From positions 26,984,001-27,048,000 of the forward strand of contig NC_133392.1 in assembly GCF_047511655.1 (NCBI RefSeq): a stretch of 64,000 bases of DNA, in the 5' to 3' direction. The notes beneath the pieces are model-generated. The model was not told where the DNA came from and did no database searches. It was given only the letters and a program-made list of their open reading frames with translations. The translations under genes and the position numbers were made by a program. This document shows, piece by piece, positions 45,534 through 58,127 of this stretch. This DNA comes from Castor canadensis. Lineage: Eukaryota; Chordata; Mammalia; Rodentia; Castoridae. Numbering within the stretch: the stretch's first letter is position 1; each line of letters begins with the position of its first letter.

Positions 45534-48484
45534 GGAATTACATTATTTCCTCTGCATAACTGAAATAGTATTAAATGTCTCAACGCACATGATTAGAAAA
45601 TGAGATCTTTTAAATGAGCAAGAGATTGCATTGCACTTTAGACAATTCCAGTGGGCTTTTTTTTTTTAAAGAATGAGAAAAGAAAAAGAGGAAGAGCTGC
45701 TTAGGCTGAGTTCATTTATTTACTGACCTGTCCCTCACTCCCTTGGTGGTTGGAAACCACAAACGGTATCTGCTGGTTGCTGGTCAGTGATTTTTTTTCC
45801 CATCACCAATAGAACAAGAGCTTCAGTCCATCCAGCAGAAAGCTGCTAGGGCAGGGGAGGGATAGCAGATGATTAAGCCATCTTGTCATGCAGGTAGGAG
45901 ACTGTATTGTAATCCTTACCCTTTGGACAGGCAAAAAAAAAATCCTTGCAAGTCACTACAGAAACATACCCCACCCTCCCTACCCCCACCCACCACACAG
46001 GGAAGCAAATTCTTAGTACTTTTGACTGTAATGACATCTGGAATGTAAGGAGAGGTGGGAGGTTTAATTCCAGAAAAATTACAAGGTCCTTAAAAAGCTC
46101 TCACATCGAGGGCTCAGGGCTTAGCGTAAACAGGCTTTCTCCAGCTCAGTGGAGCAGGGAGCAGCCAACTCAGATTAGCTGCCTTCTCCATGGCCTGTCC
46201 TATAAAAGGGATTTCTAAAGCTCAAAGAATTCTGTGTTTAAATGATCACAATAGGCTGCTTCTATCAGATTTTAAAAATAAATGCAGCTTTGCCACAAAC
46301 CTGCTCCACTGAGAAAAGCCAGGCAGATCGATTTTGAGAAGAGATCAATTTTTACAGTGCTGACAACTAGGTGGTGTGGGTGGAGAGGTCTGCCGCTGGG
46401 TGAACATGAATGTGCAGTTGCAAGGGTCGTGTTCAGGTAAACCAGGCATCCCAGCTGCTGGTCACCCCTCTCTCCAGCAATTGTGTCCTCCGTTTACTGA
46501 TTGAGAAGGAATGGCAGAAGCTGTCCTCTGCCTGGCGCTGCAAAAGGAGATTATTTTCCTGGGCCTTCAGAAATCCTCAACTTCAAACATGGGAAAGCAG
46601 GCCAGAGTATTGCCCAGCTTCTGAATTAAACTCTGTTCTGGGCCTGAGCTCAGGGGTTTTCAGAGAATGAATAAGAGACTGTCCAGTGCCTGTGGGTCAA
46701 GGGAAGCTAGCTGCCTTCTCATCCTAGGAGGTGGTCCTTCCCAAAGCCACCAAGGCATGTGAGCAGACGGAAGGGGCCACCAAAGGCCCTTAGTACCCAG
46801 CTTTTTCTGGACAAGACTCAGGTAAGAGAGACAGAAATTTGGCCAGTTTCAAAGGCGATCTGGGGGAAAGCCATTAACAAAGCCAAATGGAAGGAAAAAA
46901 AAAAAAATGCCCTGGGCTTTCTGTGGACCAACCTGTAAGGGCTTGCAAGACAAAAGGGTGAGGTTTCTAAACCATGGGAGTTACTTGCTCTCTGCACCTC
47001 TTCCACTGACTTCCATGGCTCACCGGAGCTCCTCTCTGGCTTTGAGCAGGGGCAAAAACAGAACTACAAGGAATCAGGAATCAGAAATGCAAAGCAGAAC
47101 CACAAGAAGTTGGAAATCCCCCTTCTACCAGGCTGGAAATTCGGCTTTGGTCCTTGCAAATTGTTTTTCCTTCTGTAGTGCACCAGGGTGTCATCTGAGG
47201 GGCCAAATGCCCACTTTGAGGTCTGCAGTTTGGAAGCACTGTAGTAGGGAACTTTGACGCTGGCAGTGAATATCTGTAAAATATTTTTGCTCTTTCACCA
47301 CCAATTTCAGGAACTGTTCTAAAGAGTCCTCCCCAGGCCCCAGCTAGCAGGCAGAAGCCACTTGCCCTACTCTGATAACCGCCTCTGTAAATGTCCACAT
47401 TTACTTTTCAGCTAGAGACACTGCAAATGTCACAGGCTTTCATCTTCCCTTGGGAGCCCTGGTGAACCTTCCTGGGGCTCCTGGGGTAGATGAGAGGAGT
47501 GTGGAAAAATGCAGAATTTGAAAGCTCACATTTGTAAAAACAAAATGCTTTGAAAAAAAAAAAATGCCTTGAAAGTCCCCTTTCCTCTCTCCAGTGCCAC
47601 CCCTACCCCCTGTCGCCATGACCAGAAGACAGACTGATACTAGAAAGGGAATGTCCCTTGTCCCTCCACTCCCGCCCACACCCCCTCCCCAGTGAGCCCT
47701 GGTGAGACTTTTGCTCTGTGCACCATTGCATCTGAATGTGTTGGGGAGAGAGCTGGGGCCAGAGGGCAGACAAGGCCCGGCAATGTGCGCACTCACACAG
47801 TTGTGGGAAAAACTGAGTCCTCCCCTCCTCCCCACCCACCCCATGCGGCTGCTTTTGGCTGGATTCCCCTCGCCCAGTGCAATACACCCTTTCCCCTTCG
47901 CTCTCCCTTGGTTACTATGGAAACAAGGGTGTCATTGATGTGGGCTGATCTGGGGAACATGTCGGTGCACAGCTGAAAGTCAGCGATTATGCTGGCGGTT
48001 AGCACCGTGCCAGGGGTAGAGAAGTCCACAGCCTGGGGACTGCCAGAGGACAAGTCCTGCCCCCTCCCCCTTCCTCCTCCCTCCGTCTCCACTCCTCTCT
48101 CCCCTTGGCTTCTGATGAATTTCTTTATTCCCCTCTGGACTAAAGTGGCGTCTATTTTTGTGCCACTCTCTGCCCCACCCTCACTGTTGGCCTCTCCTTA
48201 TCCGGCCTGTCCTGGAGAGTGACACCATGTTCCCCTTGCCAGGATTTGTCCCTCCATTCCACTATAGTGTGCTTTGATTTCTCTTTCCTTTCCTTCTCGG
48301 GGATGCTTCTTACTTCCTTTTATTTTTAGCTCTGCGCTCCATGTGGTTTCAGGGTTCAGTCTGATCCATCCAAAGGTTCTTTTTTTATAGTTCCTTTTGA
48401 AAATGATAATCAAAGGAAGGGACGTGGTGTTTGGTCATGTGGAAAACTCAATGTATAATTTAGACGTCTGTCAAAAATGCGACA

Positions 48485-48490
48485 AATAAA
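48485..48490 (+). terminator. Distal poly(A) signal of ARL3
   Basis: Canonical AATAAA with a TGTGTTGTGTTCTTTG element downstream (about 48520-48535), the best cleavage context after ARL3 in this window. Confidence 0.65.
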
Positions 48491-48644
48491 ATGTAGCTGA
48501 AATGAAGGCAGCCTGGAATGTGTTGTGTTCTTTGCTGGAGCGGCCAGAGGGCCCCAGCGGCTTTGCCCTTTCGGAGGTTAGCGTCCCTCCAGGGCTGTTT
48601 TCAGAAGGATATAGATAATGTTAGCACGAGCTGCAGCAGTAGTC

Positions 48645-48815
48645 ACAGCAGCCTTTATTATGCTCCTCTGGCATGCCAGGCACTGTACAGACATCGTGGG
48701 CAGCATTAGCGCACTTTGCCTTTGGGGAAACAGAGGCATTGCCTTAGTTAAGGTCTTTGCCAAGATCAAAACACCAGTAAGTGCAGACAGGGCCTGAAAC
48801 CTGGGTCAACTGCCA
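48645..48815 (-). mobile_element. MIR-like remnant
   Basis: GGGGAAACAGAGGCATTGCC and nearby sequence are the antisense MIR core. Another antisense fragment lies at 49010-49190. Confidence 0.4.
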
Positions 48816-49764
48816 CCTCCAAAGACAAAAACTTAATGGCCCACTTTCTAGCCATTCTAGCCCCAGCCTCCATTGTGCTCCTGTGCGCTGCCTCTTTCCA
48901 ACATCCCTCCACACCAGGTGTCTCTTCTGACCAGCACTGGCCCCTGGGGCTCCCTGTCCCAGGTGGTGGGTGTCCTTAATCCTCATAGCAGCACAACCTT
49001 AGATCGTACCATCCTTTGTGCAGGTCCAGCCCTACACACAGGAAAAACGGAAGTGACATCATTAGGAAAGAGTTGGCAGGGACACTTGTAGTTGCCTAGT
49101 ACTTCATACTATTCCCCTTGCTAGAGGGTTCAGAGATGAGAACTCATCCACAGTCACATGGTAGATGGCAGAGTTGGCAGGGGCCCAGGGCTCTGCTGTG
49201 GAGCTGGAGCTGGTCCACCCTTTCAGCAGCCTAGAGACATAGCAGCCCCTCTGGTCTCAAAGGGCTCTGTGCTTATAGGGTGAGCTGTTGGCAGGAGAGG
49301 GGAGCCAGAGGAAGGAGGAGAAGGAAAGTGAAGGGTTGCCAGATAAATTACAGGACGTTCAGTCCAGCTTGAGTTTCAGATAAACAATGACTACTTTTTA
49401 ATTAAAATATGCCCCATGCAATATTTGGGACGTCATTATAGTACTCAAGAAAACTCATTGTTTATTTGAAATTCAAATTTAACTAGCCATTCTAGTTTTT
49501 TTGTTTGTTTGTTTTTGTTTCCATAAATCTTACACTCCTACCAAGGACTCAATAATAGAGCAGTACAATTAAAACGGGTGTTCTCTGAAACCAGGCCTTG
49601 GTTCAGTCCTCACTGACCCACATGTCAGCTCTGTGATCATGAGCCACTGACCTTCTTCTTCATCAATGACATGGAACAAAAGTTCAGGGATACTTAAGAG
49701 CCAGACAATGTGAATAAAACCCCTAGACCTAGGGCAACACTTAGTGAATATTAGGAAGCTCTGT

Positions 49765-49870
49765 GCCTCAATTTCTTATCTGAAACAGGGAATAATAACC
49801 GCCTCATGGAGTTGTCAAGAGGATTTGAGATTATGTATGTACAGTGCATAGTACATGCTAAATCATTGGT
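49765..49870 (+). mobile_element. MIR-like remnant
   Basis: TGTGCCTCAATTTCTTATCT, AATAATAACCGCCTCATGG and AGAGGATTTGAGATTATG fit MIR. A piece of MIR 5' part may precede it at 49600-49680. Confidence 0.6.
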
Positions 49871-49944
49871 CTAAATCAGTCACTGTTACAACAACTGGCA
49901 GAAATTCTGAAGTCCAGGCCTTTCCAGGCTCTCAAGACCTCTGC

Positions 49945-50155
49945 CCCAGATGGGCACCAGTGGTTCATGCCTGTAATCCTAACTACTCAGGAAGCAGAGA
50001 TCAGGAGGATCAAGGTTCAAAGCCAGCCCAGGCAAATAGTTCTGTGAGACCGAGACCCTATCTCGAAACACCCTTCACAAAAACAGGGCTGGTGGAGTGG
50101 CTCAAGGTGAAGGCCCTGGGTTCAAACACCAGCACCACAAAAACAAAACAACAAC
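49945..50155 (+). mobile_element. Composite SINE
   Basis: Two-arm copy; the first SINE after the 8-kb gap. Confidence 0.85.
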
Positions 50156-50764
50156 AAAAGATACTCTCTGTGTATGTGACTCTATGACTTTTAAAGCAAC
50201 AAACAAGCAGCCTGCTAGCAGCCTTCCCAGAGGGGCTGGCAGCCCCCTTCTCTCTGAGGCTCCCAGGGCCACCCCAACCACACCTCCTACAATTAGATTT
50301 GTAAGTGGGAACAGTCTCTTGTCAGAGGCTCCTGATTGGCTCCAGGCAAAAACACAGTTTAGCGCTCAGTCAAGCTGCATTTTAGGGCCTCTGTCTCTCC
50401 CCCTCCTTCATCCCCCCTAATTGCAATCTGTTCTGTAATTTCCTTTTCCAACACTGCAGAACACAGAGAAGCTGCAGCCACCAGGAGCAGGGCAGGGAGG
50501 AGGGAAAGTGAGCTCCGGCTTCCTGCAGTGCATCTGCCTGTCCAGCACTCTTATAGGGGTGTATGTGTGCATGTGTGTGTGTCCACAACCAGCCACACAC
50601 GTGAACTTGTGGAAGGTACAGCCAACACCCAAGCCCTCACAGTGTCAGTGTTAGGTCAGGAAGAAATTGTTAAGGAGGTGCCCATTCGTCCCAGGAACTT
50701 CCCAGTTATTACTGAAGGTCGTTATTAATTGTAGGTATTTTTTTCCTCTTTTTCTTTTTTCTTC

Positions 50765-50845
50765 TTCTGGCAGTACTGGAGCTTGAACCCAGCACCTTGT
50801 AAATGGTAGGCAAGTGCTCTGCCACCAAACTACAACCCCAGTCCA
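50765..50845 (-). mobile_element. ID-like SINE, antisense
   Basis: GGAGCTTGAACCCAGCACC to CAACCCCAGTCC. Confidence 0.7.
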
Positions 50846-50965
50846 ACTACAGGTATTACCACCCACAGTTTGGGAATGGGGAGGCTAATGGAATTTGAAT
50901 CACTTGCCTAAGGTCACACAGGAAGAAGGAGACAAAGGAAGAATTTGAACCCAGGACTGTATTGA
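50845..50965 (-). mobile_element. MIR-like remnant
   Basis: CACTTGCCTAAGGTCACACA and GAATTTGAACCCAGGAC are the antisense MIR core and 5' part. Confidence 0.6.
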
Positions 50966-51284
50966 CTGTTAGGCCCCAGATACCTTTTCCCCTTTTGATT
51001 TCTGAGGCTCTCAGAAAAAGAGAAGGAACCCTCTTGCACAAAAGAACACAGAGAGGTTTCTTTTCTCAGAATGAATAGTGATGTCCGGGAACAAAAAGCC
51101 TTTGCTGAAGAAATGAAATATTAATAACAGAATTGCCAGAGAGCAAGCAGAGTCCATTAGGGAATAGGGGGACTTCACTGGGATACCTGAAGCCAGAGGT
51201 TCAGGGAGTGGGGACAAAACATTTAGTTCAATAAACTGCCCTGTCAGTGATTAGCAGAGCAGATCCTTTTTTTATTTTTATTTA

Positions 51285-51505
51285 TTTATTTTTTTGGTGG
51301 TACTGGGGTTTAACTCAGGGCATCATGCTTACTAGTCAGGCACTGTACCATTGGAGCTGCTCTGCCAGACCTGTTTTTGTGTTGGGTATTTTCAACATAG
51401 GATCTTTCAAACTATTTGCCCCGGCTGGCTTCAGTCCGTGATCCTCCTGATCTCTGCCTCCTGAGTAGTTAGGATTACAGGTGTGAGCCACTGGTGCCCC
51501 GGCTG
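51285..51505 (-). mobile_element. Composite SINE, antisense
   Basis: Full two-arm antisense copy. Confidence 0.85.
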
Positions 51506-53739
51506 AGCAGATCCTTTGCCTGGCTCTACTAGATAGCCTTTACTGTTCCTTGCTCCCAGATGAAGAAACCAACCCAGACTCACAAAGGTAGACCTCTGAG
51601 AAGTGCACAGATAGGAAGTGGCCTACGTAAGATTCCAGCTGACTTCTTGCTCTCAAGCCCATCTTTCTCCTTCCTAACAAAACTTCTGTGGCTGGGAGCT
51701 CTAGGACACAGCAAGGTGGGAGAGAAGAAACCTCACTGTTTGCGACCACCCTGGATCACTTGGCTGCTGCTCTGGATGCCACCAGCAGAGGGGACAGGGG
51801 GTTCCATCCCCTCACCTTGCAACAAAAGCAAGAGATTCTGCTGCCTCTCCCCTGCCTCCAGCTTGGACACCCTGAGCCAGGACTCTGGGGCAAGAGCCTC
51901 AGATCCCACTCTCCCCACCAGAGGGGAAGACAGAAGGCAGCCTGCAGTTTTGCCCTGTGAGCACAGCGCAAGCTCCTGAGTCTGGAGAGGGCTGTAACCT
52001 GGACCTCCCACCCCCACGACTCATTTGGTAGAGACTGTCCTACACCAGGGTGCAGTTCTGGCTCTATCTATGGGCCTCTCACTTGGGTACCCTTGTGTAA
52101 GGCATGAACAGCACAGCCATACTCAGTGGTGGCCCTGCTTATGACCAGCCAGACATCCCCCTGGGCCTGGCTTTCAGCATGATTCTCCCAACCCAGTCTC
52201 CAATCCCATCTGGATGGCTGCTCTTGGGGGTTGGAGCCCAGCAGCCTCCCTTCCCTGGCTTTCCTTATGGCAAAAGGTTAGAATTTCACAGAGTCAAGCC
52301 GGCACAGCAGTCACAGTCCCCTTGGATTCTGTCTGGGGGCCCAAGACAGATCTGATAGAGGGCTTCGAATACGAATGGGGCTTTCCTTGAGCTTCCAGAT
52401 GACAGGGCCAAAGCAGTTTCCCTGCCTGTCTGCCACAGATGGCTTTTGGAAAGAAGGGGTTAGGAAGCTTTGAGTTGTCAGCAACAGCCTATCAGGGATC
52501 AGAGGACCCAATTCAGCCCAACCTTCTCCTCACTTTCCCTAGCTTCTATGGGAGGGGGTTGTTCAGCCTGGATTTCACCCTAACTCACTCCCCAAGCCCC
52601 TTTCCTACCCTGAGCCCTCCAGATCTGGCAGAGCAGTGGATTGGGAGAAGAGGGAGGAAGGGGCATTCAGGGGCTGGGATGCTGATCCATGCAAGGGGAG
52701 GTATCTGCACAGCTGCAGGGAGCCCCCCTGTCCTGAGTCTGTGAATGGGCTCAGCACCCCTCCTGCCTGCCCGCTCCATTCCAGAAACAGTTGGTCCTAA
52801 TGAACACTAAGCAGGCAGGGCAGCTGTGTGCATTATCCATATGCATGGGGAGGTGTATATTTATCCTCACATCCCACCCCACCCTGCAGCTGCTGCATCC
52901 CCTATGCCAGGAGGGTGAGTGGGCACGAGGGCTCAGGCTGCTCCCAGTCTCTGGCTCCCCTCCCCAGCCCACGCCCACAGCCTTCACTTGACCCATTTTG
53001 GAGGCAGAAGTTTGTGTGTGTGTTTGAGAGCGAGAGAAAGAGAGAGTGCACACATCATTTCCCCGGTTGGTGCTTTTGATTTCCTCTGAAGCCTCTTGAT
53101 TGCAGGCGCACAATGGCATCCTGCTGCCCTGCTCCCTCAGCAGCTTCTGGCTCCATGCCGCCTCCTCCCTAAAGCTGGGATTTTCTGCTGACTGTGGGCC
53201 CAGGTCTAATGGGCAGGGAAAGAGAAGGCCTCATGTAGGCTTTCACCCTTGACCCCAGCCCCTCCCACACCCCCACCTCTGGGCTCACTTGGCCCTCCCC
53301 CTTCCTCCCCACTGGCCACCTCCTCTCTGGCCACCTCCTCTCCTGCTGCTTAGCCTCCTGCTAGCTCCTCCCTGTGGAGGTTAGAGCCATTGTGCTGGAA
53401 GGCAGGCCCCCGGCCCCTCAGATGCCTTCTAAGGCCCTGCTGCTACAGGATGCTCTGGACCACGACAGTTATTCTTTTTTATACACTCTTCTACTGGCTC
53501 CACACAGATCCTGTGGCCCAGATGAGCTCGCCTCACTGCCCCCTCAACAGAGCCTCACAAGGTCACCTCCCCATCTGCACTCACAGAGAACTCCTCCCTT
53601 CCTTTGTGCCTCTCGGTTAGGGCATGGTGGAAGCCCCGCCTCCTCAGGAAGATAGCCCCAGGTCCTCTAGTCCATAGGGCTCCTGGTGAAGTTAGAGTCG
53701 TCATTGGCCCAGGTATTCGGCATTCATGGTTTATTTTTT

Positions 53740-53930
53740 TTCTTTTGCAGTACTGGAGATTGATCCCAAGGCCTCATGCCACGCTAGGCAAACATTTAAC
53801 TACTGAGCTACACCTCCAGTCATCTTTCCTTCCCTTTTTTTTTTTTAATTTGGTGCTAGGGAGCAAACCCAGAGCCTCACACATGTTAGGCAGGGGCTCT
53901 AACCACTGAGGTACATCCTTAAGCCCATCA
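53740..53930 (-). mobile_element. Two antisense ID-like SINEs
   Basis: Copies at 53740-53825 and 53845-53925; a worn third piece lies at 54075-54115. Confidence 0.7.
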
Positions 53931-54119
53931 TGCATTTATTCATTCAGCAAATAAATATCTCTTGATCAGAGGAAAGCACTTACAGCCCCATGCCCTGGCC
54001 TTGTCTGCTCACTACCTTGCTGATCTCATCACCCATATCACTTATGACTGTCCCCCACTCACTCTTTTCCTTCTTTTTGGGTGGGGAGGCAGGGCTTTCC
54101 GCTTGCTAGGCAAGTGCTC

Positions 54120-54510
54120 CCGCTCACTCTAGCCACCCTCAACTCTGAGACTTTATGCTTGTTCCCTCTGCCTGGAACACTCTTGCTCCAAATATCCCCG
54201 GATCTTGCCCCTCACATTCTTGAGATTTCTGCTGAAAGTTACCTTCTCAGTAAAACCCTCCTCAGTTACCTCCCTATATAAAAACTTCCATGCCCCCTCC
54301 CGCCTGATATTCCTATCCTTCCACCGGCTTTCCTTTCCTTTGTAGTAATATCACCAACCCACATTTATCTATTGTTTGTCACCTGTCTCTTCCCTACTAG
54401 ATTATCAGCTTTAAGAGGGCAGAGTTTGTTCAGTGACATTGTTCCAACATTGGAGCAATGCCCAGTGCTAGAAACGTCTCAACAAGTATTTGCTGGATAA
54501 GTGAATGAAT
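54120..54510 (+). mobile_element. L2-like LINE 3' end
   Basis: CTCTGCCTGGAACACTCTTG through GCAATGCCCAGTGCTAGAAA and a terminal GTGAATGAATGAA match the L2 3' region. A shorter L2-like piece is at 23560-23690. Confidence 0.55.
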
Positions 54511-56190
54511 GAAACAGGCACTGTGTCAGACTCTGAAAAATCAGAGATATTGCATGTCCTCAAGGGAACTCACAGCCTAGTTGGAGGTATAAGCTGTGCA
54601 GCTTGTAACCTGACATGTAAATTGCAAGTAAACTTGGTAAAGCACAACATGTAAACTTGGTTTAAAAAAAAAACTACATGTAAACTTGGCAAAATACCAA
54701 ATGAGAGAATGGAGTGCACAGGAGTACAGTTAGCACAAATGAGTATGAACTTATGTTACTTCCTGATGCCTGAAAGCTGGCCAGGCCAGCACCAGACCTG
54801 GCACTTCATAGATACCAGCTCAGTACTCCCCCAGAGCCCTCTGGAGAGGTTGGGGGAGGGTTACACAGAGGAAGGGAGACTTTGAGGCTAGGCAGAGGGG
54901 TCCACAAGTCCAAAGCCACATGGATGTGGAACTCTGCGTATTGTTGGAGCACTACATTAAGGATATGGTTTTTATAGGGGGAGGGGGCCTAGGGAGATGC
55001 AGCTGGCAGGGATGGCATTTGGTATGGCTGCTAAGTCCCTAACTGTTGGGCCTCAAGATGCCCATTTGCATCCATGCTCCCTCCTGCTTAGTGCCCTGCA
55101 GCAGGCTCTCATATGGACAATGTCTCACACCAGCATCCAATTCACAACCAGGTGGCTAGGACATCCATATGTCAAATGACTCACCGCTTTTTTTTTTTTT
55201 TCCCAGGTAGACCAGAAGTCCACAGTACCCTTAGAACTCTGTTCTTAGAAGCCTTTCCCTCCATTCCACTTCTGACCTGCAATTTTGAGGTGTTGTCTAT
55301 GCCACCTCTAACCCCCATTCTACAAACTGCACACGGTTTCATTTATTGCCTCCTTCTTGCCTTAATGTAAATAACGAAAATAACCTATGGCACAGAGCAG
55401 ATGGGTTCTTTCTCAAGAAAGACCCAATTACTGAAGATCTAGTGCAAGGAAAAGTCATAAATATCCCAGTTTGCTGCAGTTGAGAGAAATTAACCACACA
55501 CCAATTAAAGAAAACTGGTCTCCTGTGGAGGAAACATTCAAAGACCCTCAGTGCAGAACTCGGATAAGTCCATTGCCAGGTCGTGCATCACAGATGCCAG
55601 GGATGGGAGAGTTCAGGGTGCAGCCCTGGGTTCTTTCCTCTCACTTGGGGGGTGGGGGGGTGATGCCCATATACTTTGGAGAATATGGTAGAGAGCAAAG
55701 CTCTATCCATCAGATTCTACTTGTCATTTGGAAGAACTTTCACGGTGGAAGGGGTGTCTTGGAGCTGTAAGCTGTCTGTCAGTGGAGGAGTTCCAGCAGA
55801 GACTATTGGAGTATGTCTGCCCTGGAGGGGAAGCAAGGCTTTTGAGCACAGGTTAAAGGTACAGTGCTGGGAAGAGAAAGAAACAAAAGGCAGAGATGGA
55901 TGTTGTTGGAACCATCTCCTTCCTGGTCTGGGGCTATCCCTTCTCACCCCTCAACTCTAACCGCCTTTAACCCACACTGTGATCTGTTTTCCATTGCTCC
56001 CAGCCTCCAAAGAAGATTCTAGAATCTTAGCTCTCAAAGATCCTGAAATCCAGGCCATTGCCTCAGCTGTGTGCATAGAGTATAGGGCTGAGACAATTTG
56101 AGTGCCCACTTAACTCAAAGAAAAGGCTTAAGCTTGGTGTGGTAGGCAAGGCAGAATCAGGAGGCCAGTCTGGGCTAATAGCTAGATCCT

Positions 56191-56230
<40 letters not shown>
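56191..56230. repeat. (GA)n microsatellite
   Basis: Follows a worn B1-like piece at 56130-56185. Confidence 0.9.
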
Positions 56231-56232
<2 letters not shown>

Positions 56233-56439
56233 TGAATCATGGCTCAGAGAATTCTAGAACAAGTACCTGGATCCCAGGGTGTAGAGACTACCATTTCCAA
56301 AGCACTTCTTCACAGGAAGAGTTCTCAAAACCACGCGAGACCTTCACTTTACATTAGGGCTGAAACACGGTAAGGTCTGTCCAAGGGCATCATGACTCCA
56401 CTCCTCTCACCTATATTCCTGGTAACCTTTATTTTATTA

Positions 56440-56655
56440 TTTATTTTTAGCGGTACTGGGGCTTGAACTCAGGGCCTTTACCCTGAGCCACTCCACCAGT
56501 CCTATTTTTGTGAAGGGTTTTTCGAGATAGGGTCTCCAGACTATTTCCCCTCCCCCACCCCGCCCAGGCTGGCTTCAAACCGCGATCCTCCGGATCTCTG
56601 CCTCCTTAGTAGCTGAGATTCCAGGCGTGAGCGTGAGCTACCGGCCCCTTGGCCT
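56440..56655 (-). mobile_element. Composite SINE, antisense
   Basis: Two-arm copy with high CpG content in its B1-like arm (ACCGCGATCC), which suggests youth. Confidence 0.8.
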
Positions 56656-56959
56656 GGTAACCTTTGTTTGTAAGCAGGGAGCCCCTCAGTTAGGGAAGAC
56701 CAAGTCCTGTCCCGGACCATCCCTCCTGGCCTCCCTACGTCATCTGACAGGGTGCCGAGGTGGGGTAGGGAAATCCCCCAGGGTCTTGACGCAGTCCTGA
56801 AGTCTGCAGCTACTCGCTGCTCCCACACCCTCAGGTGGGGAACAGGAAAGTGTCTGAGATGACAATGCCCTTTTTGAGTGGGTGGGTGTGAACACCGCCT
56901 GGAGAGAACCCAGAAGTGAGGCTAGAATAAGGGGTCTTAAGAGTGGGAAAAGGGGCCTG

Positions 56960-57560
56960 AGGTGCTGACACAGCGGAGGCGCCCAAGGCGCGTCCCTTCC
57001 CCGGGGTGTCCTTTGAAGCTTGGAGGGAGCTTTTTATTTGGGGTCTATGGGGTCAGATGGGCTGGGAGAGGGAGCAGAGAAGCCGTGCGTCCCCATGCCT
57101 CGTCCTTGGTACGGCCTCCTGCCCCGCTTCTGGGCATGGAGACGGTTTCCGGCAGTTGCAGGGGGCACCGGCTCCCGCCCCCCCACATGGCAGCTGTTCC
57201 CCAGCTGCCCGGCCCCACCCCAAAGACAGCTGGGAGAGAGGTGAGGGAGGGGCGCGCGCGGGCCCAGCTGCTGGCTTCGGGCTAGGCCGGGGGAGGGCCG
57301 CGACATGAAAAGAGCCGGGCCGGCAGGGGTGGCGGGCGGAGGAAACCCCCCGGCGGTGGCCTCCTCGTGGGCTCCACACATCTGGGCCACAGGAGCCGCC
57401 GCCCCTGGTTTGTGGGGTGGGGAGACGCAGTCGGCTCCCAGCCCTTCCGGGAAAGGGCAGGCGTGGTGGCCTCTGAAAGGAAGGGGAGGGCAGGGTGGAA
57501 GCGCAAGACGTGCACCTGTGGGGACCGAGCTGTCTGCCTGGCCTTCCAGATCAGCGTGGC
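56960..57560. promoter_or_regulatory. GC-rich block between ARL3 and TRIM8
   Basis: About 600 bp rich in G and C with local CpG clusters (for example 57252-57262 and 57296-57362), unlike the flanks. Several overlapping reading frames (up to 157 codons) exist only because stop codons are rare in GC-rich DNA. It may be an orphan CpG island or enhancer. No TSS element is decisive. Confidence 0.5.
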
Positions 57561-58127
57561 AAAGGCTTCTGGGCTGCTTTACTGAATGGGCCTGTGTCCT
57601 GGGGCAACTCCAGCTCTTTCTGGGCCTCCTCTTCCTCTCACTCTTTGGGGAGGTCGGTGACAGCTGCTCCTACAAAGCCAGGGACAGCTGGGGAGCTGGG
57701 GACAGCTGGATGGAGTTAGCATCTCCCTGCTTCTCTGGCTACCCAAGCTGGCTGCTTCCCTACAGCTGTGTGCCTTGAGTGTGTAATTGTTTGGGGTGGG
57801 CTTCAAAAGCTGGGAGGTGGTGGGACCTAAGCCCCTCCTACCCCCAGCAGAATGCCTCCTCCATATCTGATTGCTGCGCCTTTAGAAATGGGGCAGCTTC
57901 CTGTCTTGGCTCCCAACTCTTGGCATGGAGGATGTCCCAGGGCTCCTGAGAAGCTGGAGGGACAGTGAGACAGAAACAGATGAGAGTGAGGTGTCTATTA
58001 TACACACAAGCACCTGCCCCAGGCATTCTTCCACCCTGTGTTGGAGGGGCATGGTGCCCCAGATAAATCTGCCCCCTCCCTTTTTGCCTCAAACAGGTTC
58101 AGGGGCAGAGAAGGGGGCAACCAGCTG
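57191..58127. promoter_or_regulatory. Cluster of nine CAGCTG E-boxes
   Basis: Exact CAGCTG palindromes start at 57191, 57202, 57227, 57265, 57661, 57685, 57703, 57763 and 58122. CAGCTG is bound by class II bHLH dimers such as E-protein/ASCL1, MYOD or PTF1A. Part of the cluster (57680-57710) is a local duplication of GGACAGCTGG. Function is inference. Confidence 0.5.

Larger units (their letters stand above)
45329..48510 (+). other. ARL3: ARL3 3' UTR (probable full extent)
   Basis: About 3.2 kb follows the stop codon without any young SINE. It ends at an AATAAA at 48485-48490 with a GT-rich stretch 30-45 nt downstream, the layout of a real cleavage site. The human ARL3 messenger has a long 3' UTR of about this size, as I remember it. 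Proximal hexamers occur at 45528 and 46277. The end is inferred from signals, not from transcripts. Confidence 0.6.

Noticed and set aside
47600-48100. Overlapping 77-99-codon frames suggesting a small gene
   Set aside because: Frames open on both strands in C-rich UTR DNA, no start context or homology.
57305-57778. 157-codon plus-strand frame in the GC-rich block
   Set aside because: Several overlapping frames are open at once on both strands, as expected of GC-rich non-coding DNA; no homology recognised.
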